From JBDSSS01 sp963764195 (GTDB taxonomy: Bacteria; Actinomycetota; Actinomycetes; Actinomycetales; Dermatophilaceae), in assembly GCA_963764195.1 (NCBI GenBank), contig CAVXRG010000003.1:248001-312000 (forward strand): a stretch of 64,000 bases of DNA, written 5' to 3'. The first letter of the stretch is position 1; every line of letters begins with the position of its first letter. Positions 27,775-37,566 of the stretch are shown one piece after another. Position numbers and translations under genes: made by a program. The notes below the pieces were generated by a model. That model had not been told where the DNA came from. It made no database searches and saw nothing but the letters and a program-made list of their open reading frames with translations.

Positions 27775-28884
27775 ATGCCGCTCACCGACCCCTCGCCCGA
27801 CGCACCCGCCGCTGCCCCCGCCGCTGCCCTCGACCTCGGGCAGGACGTCGTCGCCCTCACGGCGGCCGTGTGCGACATCGAGTCGGTGAGCCAGGACGAG
27901 GCAGCCCTCGCCGACGCCATCGAGGCGGCGCTACGGCCGCTCGCCCACCTCGAGGTGGTCCGCGACGGCAACACCGTCATCGCCCGCACCGACCTCGGCC
28001 GGTCCGAGCGGGTCGTCCTCGCCGGGCACATCGACACCGTCCCGCTGACGGCCGAGCCCAACCTGCCGACCCGTCGCGACGGGGACGAGCTCTGGGGCCG
28101 CGGCACGGTCGACATGAAGGGCGGGGTCGCCGTCATGCTGCGCCTCGCCGCGCACGTGCCGGAGCCGACCCGCGACGTCACCTTCCTCTTCTACGAGTGC
28201 GAGGAGATCGACGGGCAGTTCAACGGGCTCGCGCTCGTCGGGGCGAGCCGCCCCGAGCTGCTCGCCGGCGACTTCGCCGTACTCCTCGAGCCGACCGACG
28301 GGGCCGTCGAGGGCGGCTGCAAGGGCACGATGCGGGTCGAGGTCGTCACGACCGGCGTCGCCTCGCACTCGGCGCGGCCGTGGAAGGGCCACAACGCGAT
28401 CCACGACGCGGGCGACGTGCTGGCGCGGCTCGGCGCCTACGACCAGCAGACCGTGACCGTCGACGGCCTCGACTACCACGAGGCGCTCCAGGCCGTCGCG
28501 ATCAGCGGCGGCATCGCCGGCAACGTCATCCCCGACCGGTGCACCGTCACCGTCAACTACCGCTACGCGCCCGACAAGGACACCGCCGCGGCCCTCGCCC
28601 ACGTCGAGGAGGTCTTCGACGGCTATCGCGTGACGCTGTCCGACGCCGCCGACGGCGCGCGCCCCGGCCTGCACCTGCCCGCGGCCCAGCGGTTCGTCGA
28701 GGCCCTCGGGGTCGAGGTCAACGCCAAGGAGGGCTGGACCGACGTCGCCCGCTTCTCCGCGCTCGGGATCCCGGCCGTCAACTACGGGCCGGGCGACCCC
28801 AACCTCGCCCACATGGACGACGAGCGCTGTCCGGTGCAGCAGTACGTCGATGCGGAGGCCGCGATGATCCGGTGGCTCGGCTGA
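27775..28884 (+). CDS. dapE: Succinyl-diaminopimelate desuccinylase
   Basis: A 369-residue M20 family zinc enzyme. Metal and catalytic residues lie in LAGHIDTVPL, RGTVDMKGGVA and FYECEEIDG, with further family segments in EPTDGAVEGGCKGTM and the end TDVARFSALGIPAVNYGPG-N. It releases succinate to give LL-diaminopimelate. The ATG at 27775 is set by the TAACCT box seven bases upstream; the open frame further upstream is antisense to dapD. The LOG-family gene follows after 31 bases, as in mycobacteria. Confidence 0.95.
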   Translation: MPLTDPSPDAPAAAPAAALDLGQDVVALTAAVCDIESVSQDEAALADAIEAALRPLAHLEVVRDGNTVIARTDLGRSERVVLAGHIDTVPLTAEPNLPTRRDGDELWGRGTVDMKGGVAVMLRLAAHVPEPTRDVTFLFYECEEIDGQFNGLALVGASRPELLAGDFAVLLEPTDGAVEGGCKGTMRVEVVTTGVASHSARPWKGHNAIHDAGDVLARLGAYDQQTVTVDGLDYHEALQAVAISGGIAGNVIPDRCTVTVNYRYAPDKDTAAALAHVEEVFDGYRVTLSDAADGARPGLHLPAAQRFVEALGVEVNAKEGWTDVARFSALGIPAVNYGPGDPNLAHMDDERCPVQQYVDAEAAMIRWLG

Positions 28885-28915
28885 GCGGTCACCGCGCCCG
28901 CCTAGAGTGGGGCGC

Positions 28916-29719
28916 GTGAGCACTGAGAACGGCGGCGCGTCCCCGGTCCCCGCGGGACGGGGCCGCCGCGGCCGTCGCCAGACCGGCCCGGTGACGCTGC
29001 GTGGTGGCCAGGTCCCGACGACGACCACCGACCAGCGGCTGCTCGACACCGGCCAGTCCACCGACTGGCTGCACGCCGACCCCTGGCGGGTCATGCGGAT
29101 CCAGTCGGAGTTCGTCGAGGGCTTCGGCGCCCTCGCCGAGCTCGGCCCCGCGGTCGGCGTCTTCGGCTCGGCGCGCACCCGACCCGAGCACCCGGCATAC
29201 GCCGTGGGGGTCGAGGTCGGTCGCCTCCTCGCCGAGGCCGGCTACGCCGTCATCACCGGCGGCGGCCCCGGCGCGATGGAGGCGGCCAACAAGGGCGCCT
29301 GCGAGGCGGGTGGCACGTCGGTCGGGCTCGGGATCGAGCTGCCGCTCGAGTCGGGGTTCAACGACTACGTCGACCTCGGCGTCAACTTCCGCTACTTCTT
29401 CGCCCGCAAGACGATGTTCGTCAAGTACTCGCAGGGCTTCATCGTGCTGCCGGGCGGGTTCGGCACCTTCGACGAGCTCTTCGAGGCGCTCACGCTCGCC
29501 CAGACCCAGAAGGTGACCCGCTTCCCCGTGGTGCTGATGGGCGTCGACTACTGGTGCGGCATGATCGACTGGCTGCGCGACACCGTGCTCGCCGAGGGGA
29601 TGATCAGCCCCGAGGACATCGACCGGCTCGTCGTCACCGACGACCCCGCCGAGGCCGTCACCGCGATCCGGACCCACCAGACACACCAGAGCCCGCAGCC
29701 CGACGAGGGCACCTCGTGA
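28916..29719 (+). CDS. LOG family Rossmann-fold protein (TIGR00730 type)
   Basis: About 267 residues. The nucleotide-binding fold carries GVFGSARTRPEHPAY, VITGGGPGAMEAANKGA and the active-site signature PGGFGTFDELFEALT (family consensus PGGxGTxxE). Members are phosphoribohydrolases that release free bases from nucleotides (cytokinin-activating in plants and some actinomycetes). An N-terminal tail of ~65 residues is basic and variable. I use the GTG at 28916: TAGAGT stands exactly seven bases upstream. A GTG three codons earlier overlaps that box. Its stop overlaps the next start by four bases. Confidence 0.88.
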   Translation: MSTENGGASPVPAGRGRRGRRQTGPVTLRGGQVPTTTTDQRLLDTGQSTDWLHADPWRVMRIQSEFVEGFGALAELGPAVGVFGSARTRPEHPAYAVGVEVGRLLAEAGYAVITGGGPGAMEAANKGACEAGGTSVGLGIELPLESGFNDYVDLGVNFRYFFARKTMFVKYSQGFIVLPGGFGTFDELFEALTLAQTQKVTRFPVVLMGVDYWCGMIDWLRDTVLAEGMISPEDIDRLVVTDDPAEAVTAIRTHQTHQSPQPDEGTS

Positions 29720-30075
29720 AGTGGGTCATCCTCTTCGCCGGCGTCGTCGTCCTCTGCCTCGTCGTCGCGGTCCTGCTCGGTCTCGTCACCGGCGGGATGG
29801 GACGGGCCACGTCCACCCTCAGCCACGAGCCGCTGCCCGACGAGGCAGTCATCGATGACGACTTCGACGACCTCGTCTTCGACGTGAGCCCCCGTGGCTA
29901 CCGGATGAGCCAGGTCGACGCGACCGTCGACCGGCTGCGGCGCGAGCTGCGCGAGCGCGACGAGGAGATCGCCGTGCTCCGCGGCGGTGACGTCGACAGG
30001 CACGCCGAGCGGCGCGGCGAGGACGGCTTCGAGCAGTACCGGCCCGCGGGCGAGTCGAGCGACCCCACGCCATGA
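29716..30075 (+). CDS. Small membrane protein with DivIVA-like segment
   Basis: A 119-residue protein: one N-terminal membrane helix (WVILFAGVVVLCLVVAVLLGLV), an acidic linker, then FDVSPRGYRMSQVDATVDRL followed by a short coiled coil. The RGYRMSQVD pattern is the lipid-binding N-terminal motif of DivIVA domains, here placed after a helix. A role at the cell pole or septum is a family guess. GTG at 29716 overlaps the upstream stop (GTGA) and the stop overlaps the next ATG (ATGA), so three genes are translationally coupled. Confidence 0.8.
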   Translation: MKWVILFAGVVVLCLVVAVLLGLVTGGMGRATSTLSHEPLPDEAVIDDDFDDLVFDVSPRGYRMSQVDATVDRLRRELRERDEEIAVLRGGDVDRHAERRGEDGFEQYRPAGESSDPTP

Positions 30076-31313
30076 CGACGGCCGCCCTCTCCCGCGTCCG
30101 TCCGCGGCCGCTCGCCCTCGCCCCGACGCGGACCTTCGTGCTGCGGGTCCTCGCGCTCTACGCCGTCGCCCGGGTCGTGACGACGACGGTCCTGCTCCTC
30201 GTCCTGCCAAACCAGGTGCCGAGCGGGATGACCGGTGGGGACGGCGTGCCCGTCGACTACTTCTCGTTCACGGCGCTCTGGGACGGCCAGTGGTACCAGC
30301 GGATCGCCGACTCGGGCTACCCGCAGGCCCTGCCGGTCGGGCCGGGCGGCAAGGTCGGGGAGAACCCGTGGGCCTTCTACCCGCTCTTTCCGATGCTCGC
30401 CCGCCTCGGGATGGCCGTCACCGGCCTCGACTTCGCCGTCGTGGCCGGGGCCGTGGCGCTCGTCTGCGGCTTCGGGGCGGCCGTGCTCCTCGGCCTGCTG
30501 CTCCGCGACCGGATCGGCGACCCGGCGGCCTACCTCGTCGTCGCGCTCTGGGCGAGCTTCCCGACGTCCGTCGCGCTCCAGCTGGCCTACACCGAGTCGC
30601 TCGCGATGCTCCTGCTCGTCGCCTACCTCTACGCACTCTCCCGTGAGCGGTGGTACGTCGCGACGGCCGTGGCGCTCCTCGTCGGGCTGTCCCGACCGAT
30701 CGCGGCGCCGCTCGGGATCGTCACGCTCGTCGTCGTGGTCCTGCGCTGGCGCGGCCGGGCCGCCCGCCCCGTCCCACGCCGGGAGTATGCCGCGATGGTC
30801 GCCGCCCTCGTCGGCTGCGGGGTCGCCGGACTGCTCTGGCCGGCCATCGCCTGGTGGCAGACGGGAGTGAGCACGGCCTACACCGACACGATGTCGGCCT
30901 GGCGCGGCTACGCGACGGTCCAGCCGTTCACCCCCTGGCTCGACAAGGCCACCTACTACCTCGGTGACACGTGGGGCCGGTTCTGGCTCGTCGTCGTGCC
31001 GGTCGTCATCGTCGCGATGGTGGCGGGTCCGTGGGCGCGAGGTCTGGGAGCCGACCTCCGGGCCTGGTCGCTGGCCTACCCGGCCTACCTCGCGGCGGTC
31101 CTCGACCCGTCGACGAGCATCTTCCGCTACCTCATCCCGCTCTTCCCGCTCCTCGTCGTCGTCCTCGGCGCCGGGTGGGCCGACCGCCGAGGCAACGGGT
31201 GGACCCGGCTGCTCGTCCGGGCCGTGCCGCTGCTCATCGTCTTCGTCGTCTGCCAGTACTGGTGGACCGACGAGCTGTGGCGCTTCGTCCCGCCGAGCGA
31301 CTACCCGCCGTGA
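30072..31313 (+). CDS. Polytopic membrane protein, PIG-V-like mannosyltransferase family
   Basis: A 413-residue protein with about ten hydrophobic helices. The first outer loop contains ALWDGQWYQRIADSGYP, where the Asp in the WD-x-x-WY context matches the catalytic loop of GT-C enzymes such as PIG-V, and a second conserved piece reads NPWAFYPLFPMLARLG; TESLAMLLLVAYLYAL follows. Such proteins transfer mannose from a polyprenol donor outside the membrane, so lipoglycan or protein mannosylation is the likely but unproven role. The ATG overlaps the upstream stop. It is convergent with the enoyl-CoA hydratase gene, with ten bases between. Confidence 0.78.
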   Translation: MTTAALSRVRPRPLALAPTRTFVLRVLALYAVARVVTTTVLLLVLPNQVPSGMTGGDGVPVDYFSFTALWDGQWYQRIADSGYPQALPVGPGGKVGENPWAFYPLFPMLARLGMAVTGLDFAVVAGAVALVCGFGAAVLLGLLLRDRIGDPAAYLVVALWASFPTSVALQLAYTESLAMLLLVAYLYALSRERWYVATAVALLVGLSRPIAAPLGIVTLVVVVLRWRGRAARPVPRREYAAMVAALVGCGVAGLLWPAIAWWQTGVSTAYTDTMSAWRGYATVQPFTPWLDKATYYLGDTWGRFWLVVVPVVIVAMVAGPWARGLGADLRAWSLAYPAYLAAVLDPSTSIFRYLIPLFPLLVVVLGAGWADRRGNGWTRLLVRAVPLLIVFVVCQYWWTDELWRFVPPSDYPP

Positions 31314-31323
31314 CGGGTGGCAC

Positions 31324-32145
31324 TCACCGGCCGGTGAAGGTCGGCTGCTCCTTGGCGAGGAAGGCCTCGACGGCGGCCCGGTGGTCGGCGCTCGCGCCCG
31401 TCTCGGCCATCAGCCCGGCCTCGTGGGCCAGGCCCGCGGCGAGGTCGGTGCCGACGCTGACCGCGACGGCCCGCCGGATCGCCCCGTAGGCGAGGGTCGG
31501 GCCGGCGGCGAGCCGGCTCGCCAGGGCGAGGACGGCCGCATCGAGCTCGTCGGCCGGGACGACCGTCGTCAGCAGTCCGAGCTCGAGGGCCTCGGCGGCG
31601 GGCACGGTGCGGGGGAGCATGAGCAGCTCCTTGGCGCGGGCCGGGCCGACGAGGCGGGGGAGGGTCCACGACGCGCCCGAGTCGCAGGACAGTGCGATGC
31701 CGGCGAAGCTCGTGTTGAGACCGGCCGTGTCGGCCGCCACGCGGAAGTCACAGGCCATCGCGAAGCTGAAGCCGGCCCCGGCCGCCACGCCACCGAGCGC
31801 CGCGACGACGGGCTTGTTCATCGTCGCGAGCAGGGTGACGATCGGGTTGTAGTGGTCCACGACCGTCGCTCCGAGCGTGGCGTCCTCCTCGGCGAGGCTG
31901 CGCACGTGCTCCTTGAGGTCCTGGCCCACGCAGAAGGCGCGCCCGCGGCCGCCGAGCACGACGCAGCGCACCGCGGGGTCGTCGGCGGCATCCTGCAGGG
32001 CAGACCGGAGCGCCAGCTTGAGCCCGAGGTCGAGGCTGTTCATCGCCTCGGGCCGGTTGAGGGTGATCCACGCGATGCCGTCCCGCAGCACCACCTCGAC
32101 GGGGGCGTCGGCGGGGGCGGCGGGGCTCGGGGACGTCTGGGTCAT
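31324..32145 (-). CDS. Enoyl-CoA hydratase/isomerase family protein (PaaG-like)
   Basis: A 273-residue crotonase-fold protein. It has WITLNRPEAMNSLDLGL, the oxyanion-hole segment ALGGVAAGAGFSFAMACDFRVA and the helix SFAGIALSCDSGASWTLPRL. The usual Glu of hydratases after the last oxyanion segment is absent; an Asp is at the PaaG-type catalytic position (SCDSG), which suggests isomerase or epoxyphenylacetyl-CoA-type chemistry rather than simple hydration. No other paa genes lie here. The ATG at 32145 is preferred since the 25 residues before it are proline/glycine-rich and non-conserved. Confidence 0.85.
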   Translation of the reverse strand: MTQTSPSPAAPADAPVEVVLRDGIAWITLNRPEAMNSLDLGLKLALRSALQDAADDPAVRCVVLGGRGRAFCVGQDLKEHVRSLAEEDATLGATVVDHYNPIVTLLATMNKPVVAALGGVAAGAGFSFAMACDFRVAADTAGLNTSFAGIALSCDSGASWTLPRLVGPARAKELLMLPRTVPAAEALELGLLTTVVPADELDAAVLALASRLAAGPTLAYGAIRRAVAVSVGTDLAAGLAHEAGLMAETGASADHRAAVEAFLAKEQPTFTGR

Positions 32146-32220
32146 GGGCGCCACTCTCTCCCATCCGGGCCCGCTGCGGAAGTCGGACCCGCCCGGCAGG
32201 AGCGCAAACGACCCCCCCAA

Positions 32221-32252
32221 TTAGGTCTCGTCTGCGAGACGCGGAATAATGT
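32221..32252 (+). promoter_or_regulatory. Promoter and operator-like repeat before the DUF3117 gene
   Basis: TAATGT (32247-32252) is a good -10 element about 36 bases before the start codon. The inverted repeat GTCTCG-4nt-CGAGAC (32225-32240) covers the -35 region, where no standard -35 hexamer is seen, so a regulator or alternative contact may act here. Confidence 0.45.
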
Positions 32253-32288
32253 CGTCACAAGACCCAGGATTCCTATGGAAGGGGAACC

Positions 32289-32462
32289 ATGGCAGCAATG
32301 AAGCCGAGGACCGGCGACGGACCGCTCGAGGTCGTCAAGGAGGGCCGCGGCATCGTGCTGCGCATGCCCCTCGAGGGCGGCGGGCGGCTCGTGGTCGAGA
32401 TGACCCCGGATGAGGCCGCGGCTCTGCGTGACGCGATCCAGGGTTGTGACGGCGTCAACTGA
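32289..32462 (+). CDS. DUF3117 family small protein
   Basis: A 57-residue protein, MAAMKPRTGDGPLEVVKEGR then GIVLRMPLEGGGRLVVEMTP, ending in DGVN. This is the highly conserved actinobacterial DUF3117 family (mycobacterial Rv1211 type); the function is unknown. AAGGGGA stands five bases before the ATG. It is monocistronic: it has its own promoter and an 18-bp-stem terminator. Strong conservation, very small size and isolated transcription suggest a regulatory or structural partner role. Confidence 0.92.
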   Translation: MAAMKPRTGDGPLEVVKEGRGIVLRMPLEGGGRLVVEMTPDEAAALRDAIQGCDGVN

Positions 32463-32490
32463 CGTCTGTTGACCCACTTCGCACGGACCT

Positions 32491-32530
32491 GCGAGACGGC
32501 CCCCGACCACCCGGTCGGGGGCCGTCTCGC
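32491..32530. terminator. Strong bidirectional terminator after the DUF3117 gene
   Basis: 18-bp perfect stem (32491-32508 with 32513-32530) and a 4-nt loop, between convergent genes (DUF3117 and the methyltransferase). Confidence 0.85.
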
Positions 32531-32547
32531 GTCTGACCGGGCGGGCT

Positions 32548-33183
32548 CTAGGGTCGGCGCAGCACCGTGACGGCCCAGCCGGCGTCGGCCGACCACGCGT
32601 CGAGGTGCCAGGTGGCGAACCGCTGCTCCACGACGAGCCCGACGGCCTGCGCGTCGCGGTCGAGCCCGGCCACCGTGTAGTCCCGGTCGGTCGCGAAGCC
32701 GGCGACGGCGCGGCCCCCGCTGACGAGCAGGTCGCGCATCCGGGCCAGGACGTCGCGCTCGGTGCCCGGCGCGACGAAGACGAGGACGTTCCCGGCGAGC
32801 ACGACGACGTCGTAGGCGGCGGGGTGCCCGGCCGCGGCGAGCGCGGCCGGGGTGAGGGTGAGCAGGTCGTGGACGGCATACCTCGCCTCGGGGTGCCTCG
32901 CCACGGCGACGTCGACGAGGGCGCGGTCCCGGTCGACGCCGACGACGTGGTGACCCCGCCGGGTCAGGGCGGCGGTCGTGCGGCCGATCCCGCAGCCGGC
33001 GTCGAGCACCGTCGCCCCGCGCGGCGCGAGCGCGTCGATGAAGCGGGCCTCGCCGTCGAGGTCCTCGCCGGCGGCCGCCAGCCGGGCGAACCGCTCGGCA
33101 TAGGCGGCGGAGCCGGCCTCGGTCTCCCAGCGGGTCGCCGGACCGTCGGCGCCGTCGAGACCGTCGGTGGCGGGGGTGTTCAC
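32548..33183 (-). CDS. Class I SAM-dependent methyltransferase
   Basis: A 211-residue protein with SAM motif I VLDAGCGIGRTTAALTRRGH, motif II VVGVDRDRALVDVA and the later AYDVVVLAGNVLVFV strand. The N terminus contains RWETEAGSAAYAERFARLA, common in small actinomycete methyltransferases. The substrate is unknown. The GTG at 33183 lies three bases after the stop of the O-methyltransferase, which makes the two a likely two-gene unit; the open frame beyond it is antisense shadow. Confidence 0.82.
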   Translation of the reverse strand: MNTPATDGLDGADGPATRWETEAGSAAYAERFARLAAAGEDLDGEARFIDALAPRGATVLDAGCGIGRTTAALTRRGHHVVGVDRDRALVDVAVARHPEARYAVHDLLTLTPAALAAAGHPAAYDVVVLAGNVLVFVAPGTERDVLARMRDLLVSGGRAVAGFATDRDYTVAGLDRDAQAVGLVVEQRFATWHLDAWSADAGWAVTVLRRP

Positions 33184-33185
33184 GC

Positions 33186-33809
33186 TCAGCGCTTGACCGC
33201 GACGAGCAGGCCCTCGCCGACGGGCAGCAGGGCGACGACGAAGTGCTCGTGGTCGCGGATCGCCTTGCCGACCTCGCGCAGGGTGCGGGTCTCGGCGTCG
33301 CGGTTGGCGGGGTCGGCCTCGGCGTCGCTCCAGGCGAGCACGAGGGTGCCGCCGCGGCGGAGCAGTCGCCCGGCCTGCTCGAGGTAGGCGGGGTACTCCT
33401 GCTTGTCGGCGTCGACGACGAGCAGGTCGTAGGCGCCGTCGGTCATCCGGGGGAGCACCTCGAGCGCGCGGCCGGCGATGACCCGGGTGCGCTGGTGGGC
33501 GACCCCGGCCGCAGCGAAGGCCTCGCGAGCGGCGCGCTGGTGCTCGGTCTCGAGGTCGATCGTGGTGAGGATGCCGTCGCTGGGCATGCCGCCGAGCAGC
33601 CACAGCCCCGAGGCGCCGGCTCCCGTGCCGATCTCCATGACCGCCTTGGCGCCGATCGCTGCGGCGAGCGCCTGCAGGGTCGAGCCGACCCCGTTGCCCA
33701 CGGCCGGTGCACCGAGCTCCTCGCCGCGTCGCCGGGCCGCCTCGACGTGCTCGCTCGGGGTGACGAACTGCTCGGCGTGGGACCAGGCGGACACCTTCTG
33801 GTTGCTCAT
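33186..33809 (-). CDS. O-methyltransferase family 3 (Rv1220c type)
   Basis: A 207-residue protein with the SAM site AVMEIGTGAGASGLWLLGG, TIDLETEHQRAAREAFAAAG and LLVVDADKQEYPAYLEQAGR, where the Asp and Lys are metal-binding/catalytic positions in catechol-type O-methyltransferases. A homologue occupies the same place before sigE in mycobacteria (Rv1220c). The methyl acceptor is unknown. TAGGCT stands seven bases before the ATG, so the transcript is probably leaderless. Confidence 0.88.
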   Translation of the reverse strand: MSNQKVSAWSHAEQFVTPSEHVEAARRRGEELGAPAVGNGVGSTLQALAAAIGAKAVMEIGTGAGASGLWLLGGMPSDGILTTIDLETEHQRAAREAFAAAGVAHQRTRVIAGRALEVLPRMTDGAYDLLVVDADKQEYPAYLEQAGRLLRRGGTLVLAWSDAEADPANRDAETRTLREVGKAIRDHEHFVVALLPVGEGLLVAVKR

Positions 33810-33870
33810 GGGAGCCAGCCTATGCGACCTCCGGCGCCCGGCTGACGCCCATCCCGCCTACGCTCGGGGC
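33810..33870. promoter_or_regulatory. Divergent leaderless-type promoters, O-methyltransferase and conserved gene
   Basis: Minus strand: TAGGCT (33817-33822), seven bases before the ATG at 33809. Plus strand: TACGCT (33859-33864), six bases before the ATG at 33871. The two -10 boxes are only 36 bases apart, so the -35 regions overlap. Confidence 0.6.
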
Positions 33871-34335
33871 ATGGACAAGCCGACCCCCGAGCACCGTCGA
33901 CCCGATGGCGTCAGCGACGAGACCGTCGAGGCGCTCGGCAAGCTCTCTGAGGCCCTCGAGGTCGTCGAGGACGCCCGTGGCAGCCTCTACGCCTTCCACC
34001 GGATGACCGGGATGGCCGACGCCACCCTCGGTGAGGCCGTCGAGGCGCTGCGCACGGCCGGGCACGATGCGCTGGCCGACGAGCTCACCGAGACCCTCGT
34101 GGGGCGCAACGTCGTCGAGGGCCGCTGGACCTTCCAGCTCGTCGAGGAGTACGACGACGGCTACTACGCGACCTTCAAGCGGCTCGAGCAGCGGGCCCGC
34201 ACCGATCTCGTCGCCGGTCGCCGCCACCTCTTCGAGGCGGAGATGAAGGAGGACGAGCGCAGCCACGGTCGCCGCCACCACGAGGCCACCCCCGACGACG
34301 GCTCGGAGCAGGGTGGCGACGGGGGCGCTCCCTGA
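33871..34335 (+). CDS. Conserved actinobacterial protein of unknown function
   Basis: A 154-residue hydrophilic, mostly helical protein beginning MDKPTPEHRRPDGVSDETVE; the middle EALEVVEDARGSLYAFHRMT and the segment YDDGYYATFKRLEQRARTDL are well structured in codon use and look conserved. The His/Asp/Gly-rich tail is not. No signal peptide or known domain is recognised. The position next to the sigE cluster suggests no specific role. Confidence 0.72.
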   Translation: MDKPTPEHRRPDGVSDETVEALGKLSEALEVVEDARGSLYAFHRMTGMADATLGEAVEALRTAGHDALADELTETLVGRNVVEGRWTFQLVEEYDDGYYATFKRLEQRARTDLVAGRRHLFEAEMKEDERSHGRRHHEATPDDGSEQGGDGGAP

Positions 34336-34406
34336 GACAGGGGGAGATGCACAGCCTGCGCACAGGTTCCACACCCCTGGGTGACACGTCGGGCACGAGA
34401 TGATGG

Positions 34407-34433
34407 GGGAACGAATCCCGACGACGAGGCGTT
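34407..34433 (+). promoter_or_regulatory. ECF-sigma-type promoter upstream of sigE
   Basis: GGGAAC (34407-34412), a 17-base spacer, then CGTT (34430-34433). This matches the -35/-10 pair used by SigE/SigH-like ECF factors in actinomycetes and stands about 40 bases before the sigE GTG, so sigE probably controls itself. Confidence 0.6.
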
Positions 34434-34471
34434 CACCATGACGAGCGCCCCAAGGAAAGGCCGAGGTCTGC

Positions 34472-35095
34472 GTGACCACCCCAGTGACGAGTGACACCGA
34501 CGCGACGTGGACTCCCCCGTCGTGGGAGGAGATCGTGGAGCAGCACTCTGCCCGCGTCTACCGCCTGGCCTACCGCCTCACGGGCAACCCGCACGACGCC
34601 GAGGACCTGACCCACGACGTGTTCGTCCGCGTCTTCCGCTCCCTGCACTCCTACCAGCCCGGCACCTTCGAGGGCTGGCTGCACCGGATCACGACGAACG
34701 TCTTCCTCGACAAGATGCGCCGCAAGCAGCGGATCCGCTTCGACTCGCTGCCCGACGACGCCGTCGGCCGCCTCGCGAGCCGCGAGAAGGGTCCGGAGCA
34801 GACCTACCACGACGCCCGGTTCGACGACGACGTCCAGCGGGCGCTCGATGCCCTCGCGCCGGAGTTCCGCGCGGCCGTCGTGCTCTGCGACATCGAGGGT
34901 CTGTCCTACGAGGAGATCAGCACCACGCTCGGGGTGAAGCTCGGGACCGTGCGCTCCCGGATCCACCGCGGCCGGGCGCAGCTGCGTGAGGCCCTGGCCC
35001 ACCGCGCTCCCGAGGCCGTCGCCAAGCCGGAAGGTCTCGCCGCCCGCAGCGGCCTGCGCCTCCCGGGCCGGCGCGTCGCGGCGGGCACGCAGTGA
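34472..35095 (+). CDS. sigE: ECF RNA polymerase sigma factor (SigE type)
   Basis: A 207-residue sigma-70 group 4 factor. Region 2 covers ~20-90 (HSARVYRLAYRLTGNPHDAE, DVFVRVFRSLHSY, FEGWLHRITTNVFLDKMRRK) and region 4 covers ~125-180 (ALAPEFRAAVVLCDIEGLSY, then EEISTTLGVKLGTVRSRIHR as the helix-turn-helix). A basic tail of ~30 residues is unusual for minimal ECF factors but known in SigE. It directs envelope-stress transcription and is held by the zinc anti-sigma factor encoded next. Synteny with sigE-rseA-htrA-tatB of mycobacteria supports the name. The start is GTG. Confidence 0.9.
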   Translation: MTTPVTSDTDATWTPPSWEEIVEQHSARVYRLAYRLTGNPHDAEDLTHDVFVRVFRSLHSYQPGTFEGWLHRITTNVFLDKMRRKQRIRFDSLPDDAVGRLASREKGPEQTYHDARFDDDVQRALDALAPEFRAAVVLCDIEGLSYEEISTTLGVKLGTVRSRIHRGRAQLREALAHRAPEAVAKPEGLAARSGLRLPGRRVAAGTQ

Positions 35096-35114
35096 GGGCA
35101 GGGGTGATGCGGCC

Positions 35115-35893
35115 GTGACGCCACACCTGCGCGGCAACGTGCGGGCCTACGTCGACCGGGGCCTGCCCCCGGCGCTGCTCCACCTCTACGACCGCCACGT
35201 CGTGTGCTGCGCGATGTGTCGCTCCGCCGCCGACCAGGAGCGGCGCATCATCGCCTCGCTGCGCACCGACACCGGTGTGCCGACGAGCCTGATGTCCTCG
35301 CTCATGGGTCTGGGCGCCGCGCCATCCGGGCCGCCGGCACCGGGTGGTCCCTCCGCCCACCCGGTCCCGCCGGTCCCGCGGCCTCCCGCCGGCTTCGGTA
35401 TGCCGTCCACCTCCTTCCGCGACCCCGTCCCCACGGTGCGTCCCTCCTCGCCGCCCCTGCACCGGTCACCGATGCGGGCCGCGGTCCTCGCCTCGATCGC
35501 CGCCGGCGCGTCCGTGGCCGCGGCCTGGGGACTCGCCGTGACCCCGCTGCCGACCGTCGGGCGACCAGCCTCCGCACGAGTGCCTGCCGGGGTCGCCTCC
35601 TTCGGTAGCGCCGGCCTCGCCTCGGTGCCGGCCGTGCGATCGCTCGGGTCGACGGTGTCGGTCACGGGGCGCAGCGGTCTGAGCACGGTGCGGCTCACGC
35701 CGGTCGGCACCGGCAGCGCCGCCTCGCCCGCCTCGCCCGCGTCGCCCGCGTCGGTCGGGCCGGTCGATGCCCTCGGTGCGGTTGACGTCGTCTCGGTGGT
35801 GCGCCGACCCTGGCTCGTCACCTCGACGACCTCCACCGGTCCGACGAACGGGGCGGTGCGCACGACCGTCGTCGGTTCGGCACAATCGGGTCC

Positions 35894-35897
<4 letters not shown>
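35115..35897 (+). CDS. Membrane anti-sigma factor with zinc-binding ZAS motif (RseA type)
   Basis: A 260-residue protein. The N-terminal domain carries H-x3-C-x2-C as HVVCCAMC around residues 31-38, the zinc motif of ZAS anti-sigma factors. A Pro-rich linker follows, then one helix (AAVLASIAAGASVAAAWGLAV, ~residue 120) and a Ser/Val/Thr-rich outer part that contains an Ala-Ser-Pro tandem run. It should bind and silence SigE until degraded or oxidised. The GTG at 35115 lies 17 bases after the sigE stop; its stop overlaps the htrA ATG. Confidence 0.82.
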
Positions 35898-37504
<1,607 letters not shown>

Positions 37505-37566
37505 CACCGGGTGTGCAGGTGTCGTCCGTATGATGTCCCCGCCGGGGCCAGTGGAAGCGAGGAACA

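Noticed and set aside
25387..28884. Very long open frame on the plus strand
   Set aside because: Only the last part (from 27775) is dapE; the rest is antisense or out of frame to the small conserved gene, the lysozyme-like gene and dapD, an effect of high GC.
35725..35760. Tandem Ala-Ser-Pro codons
   Set aside because: Low-complexity stretch in the outer part of the anti-sigma factor.
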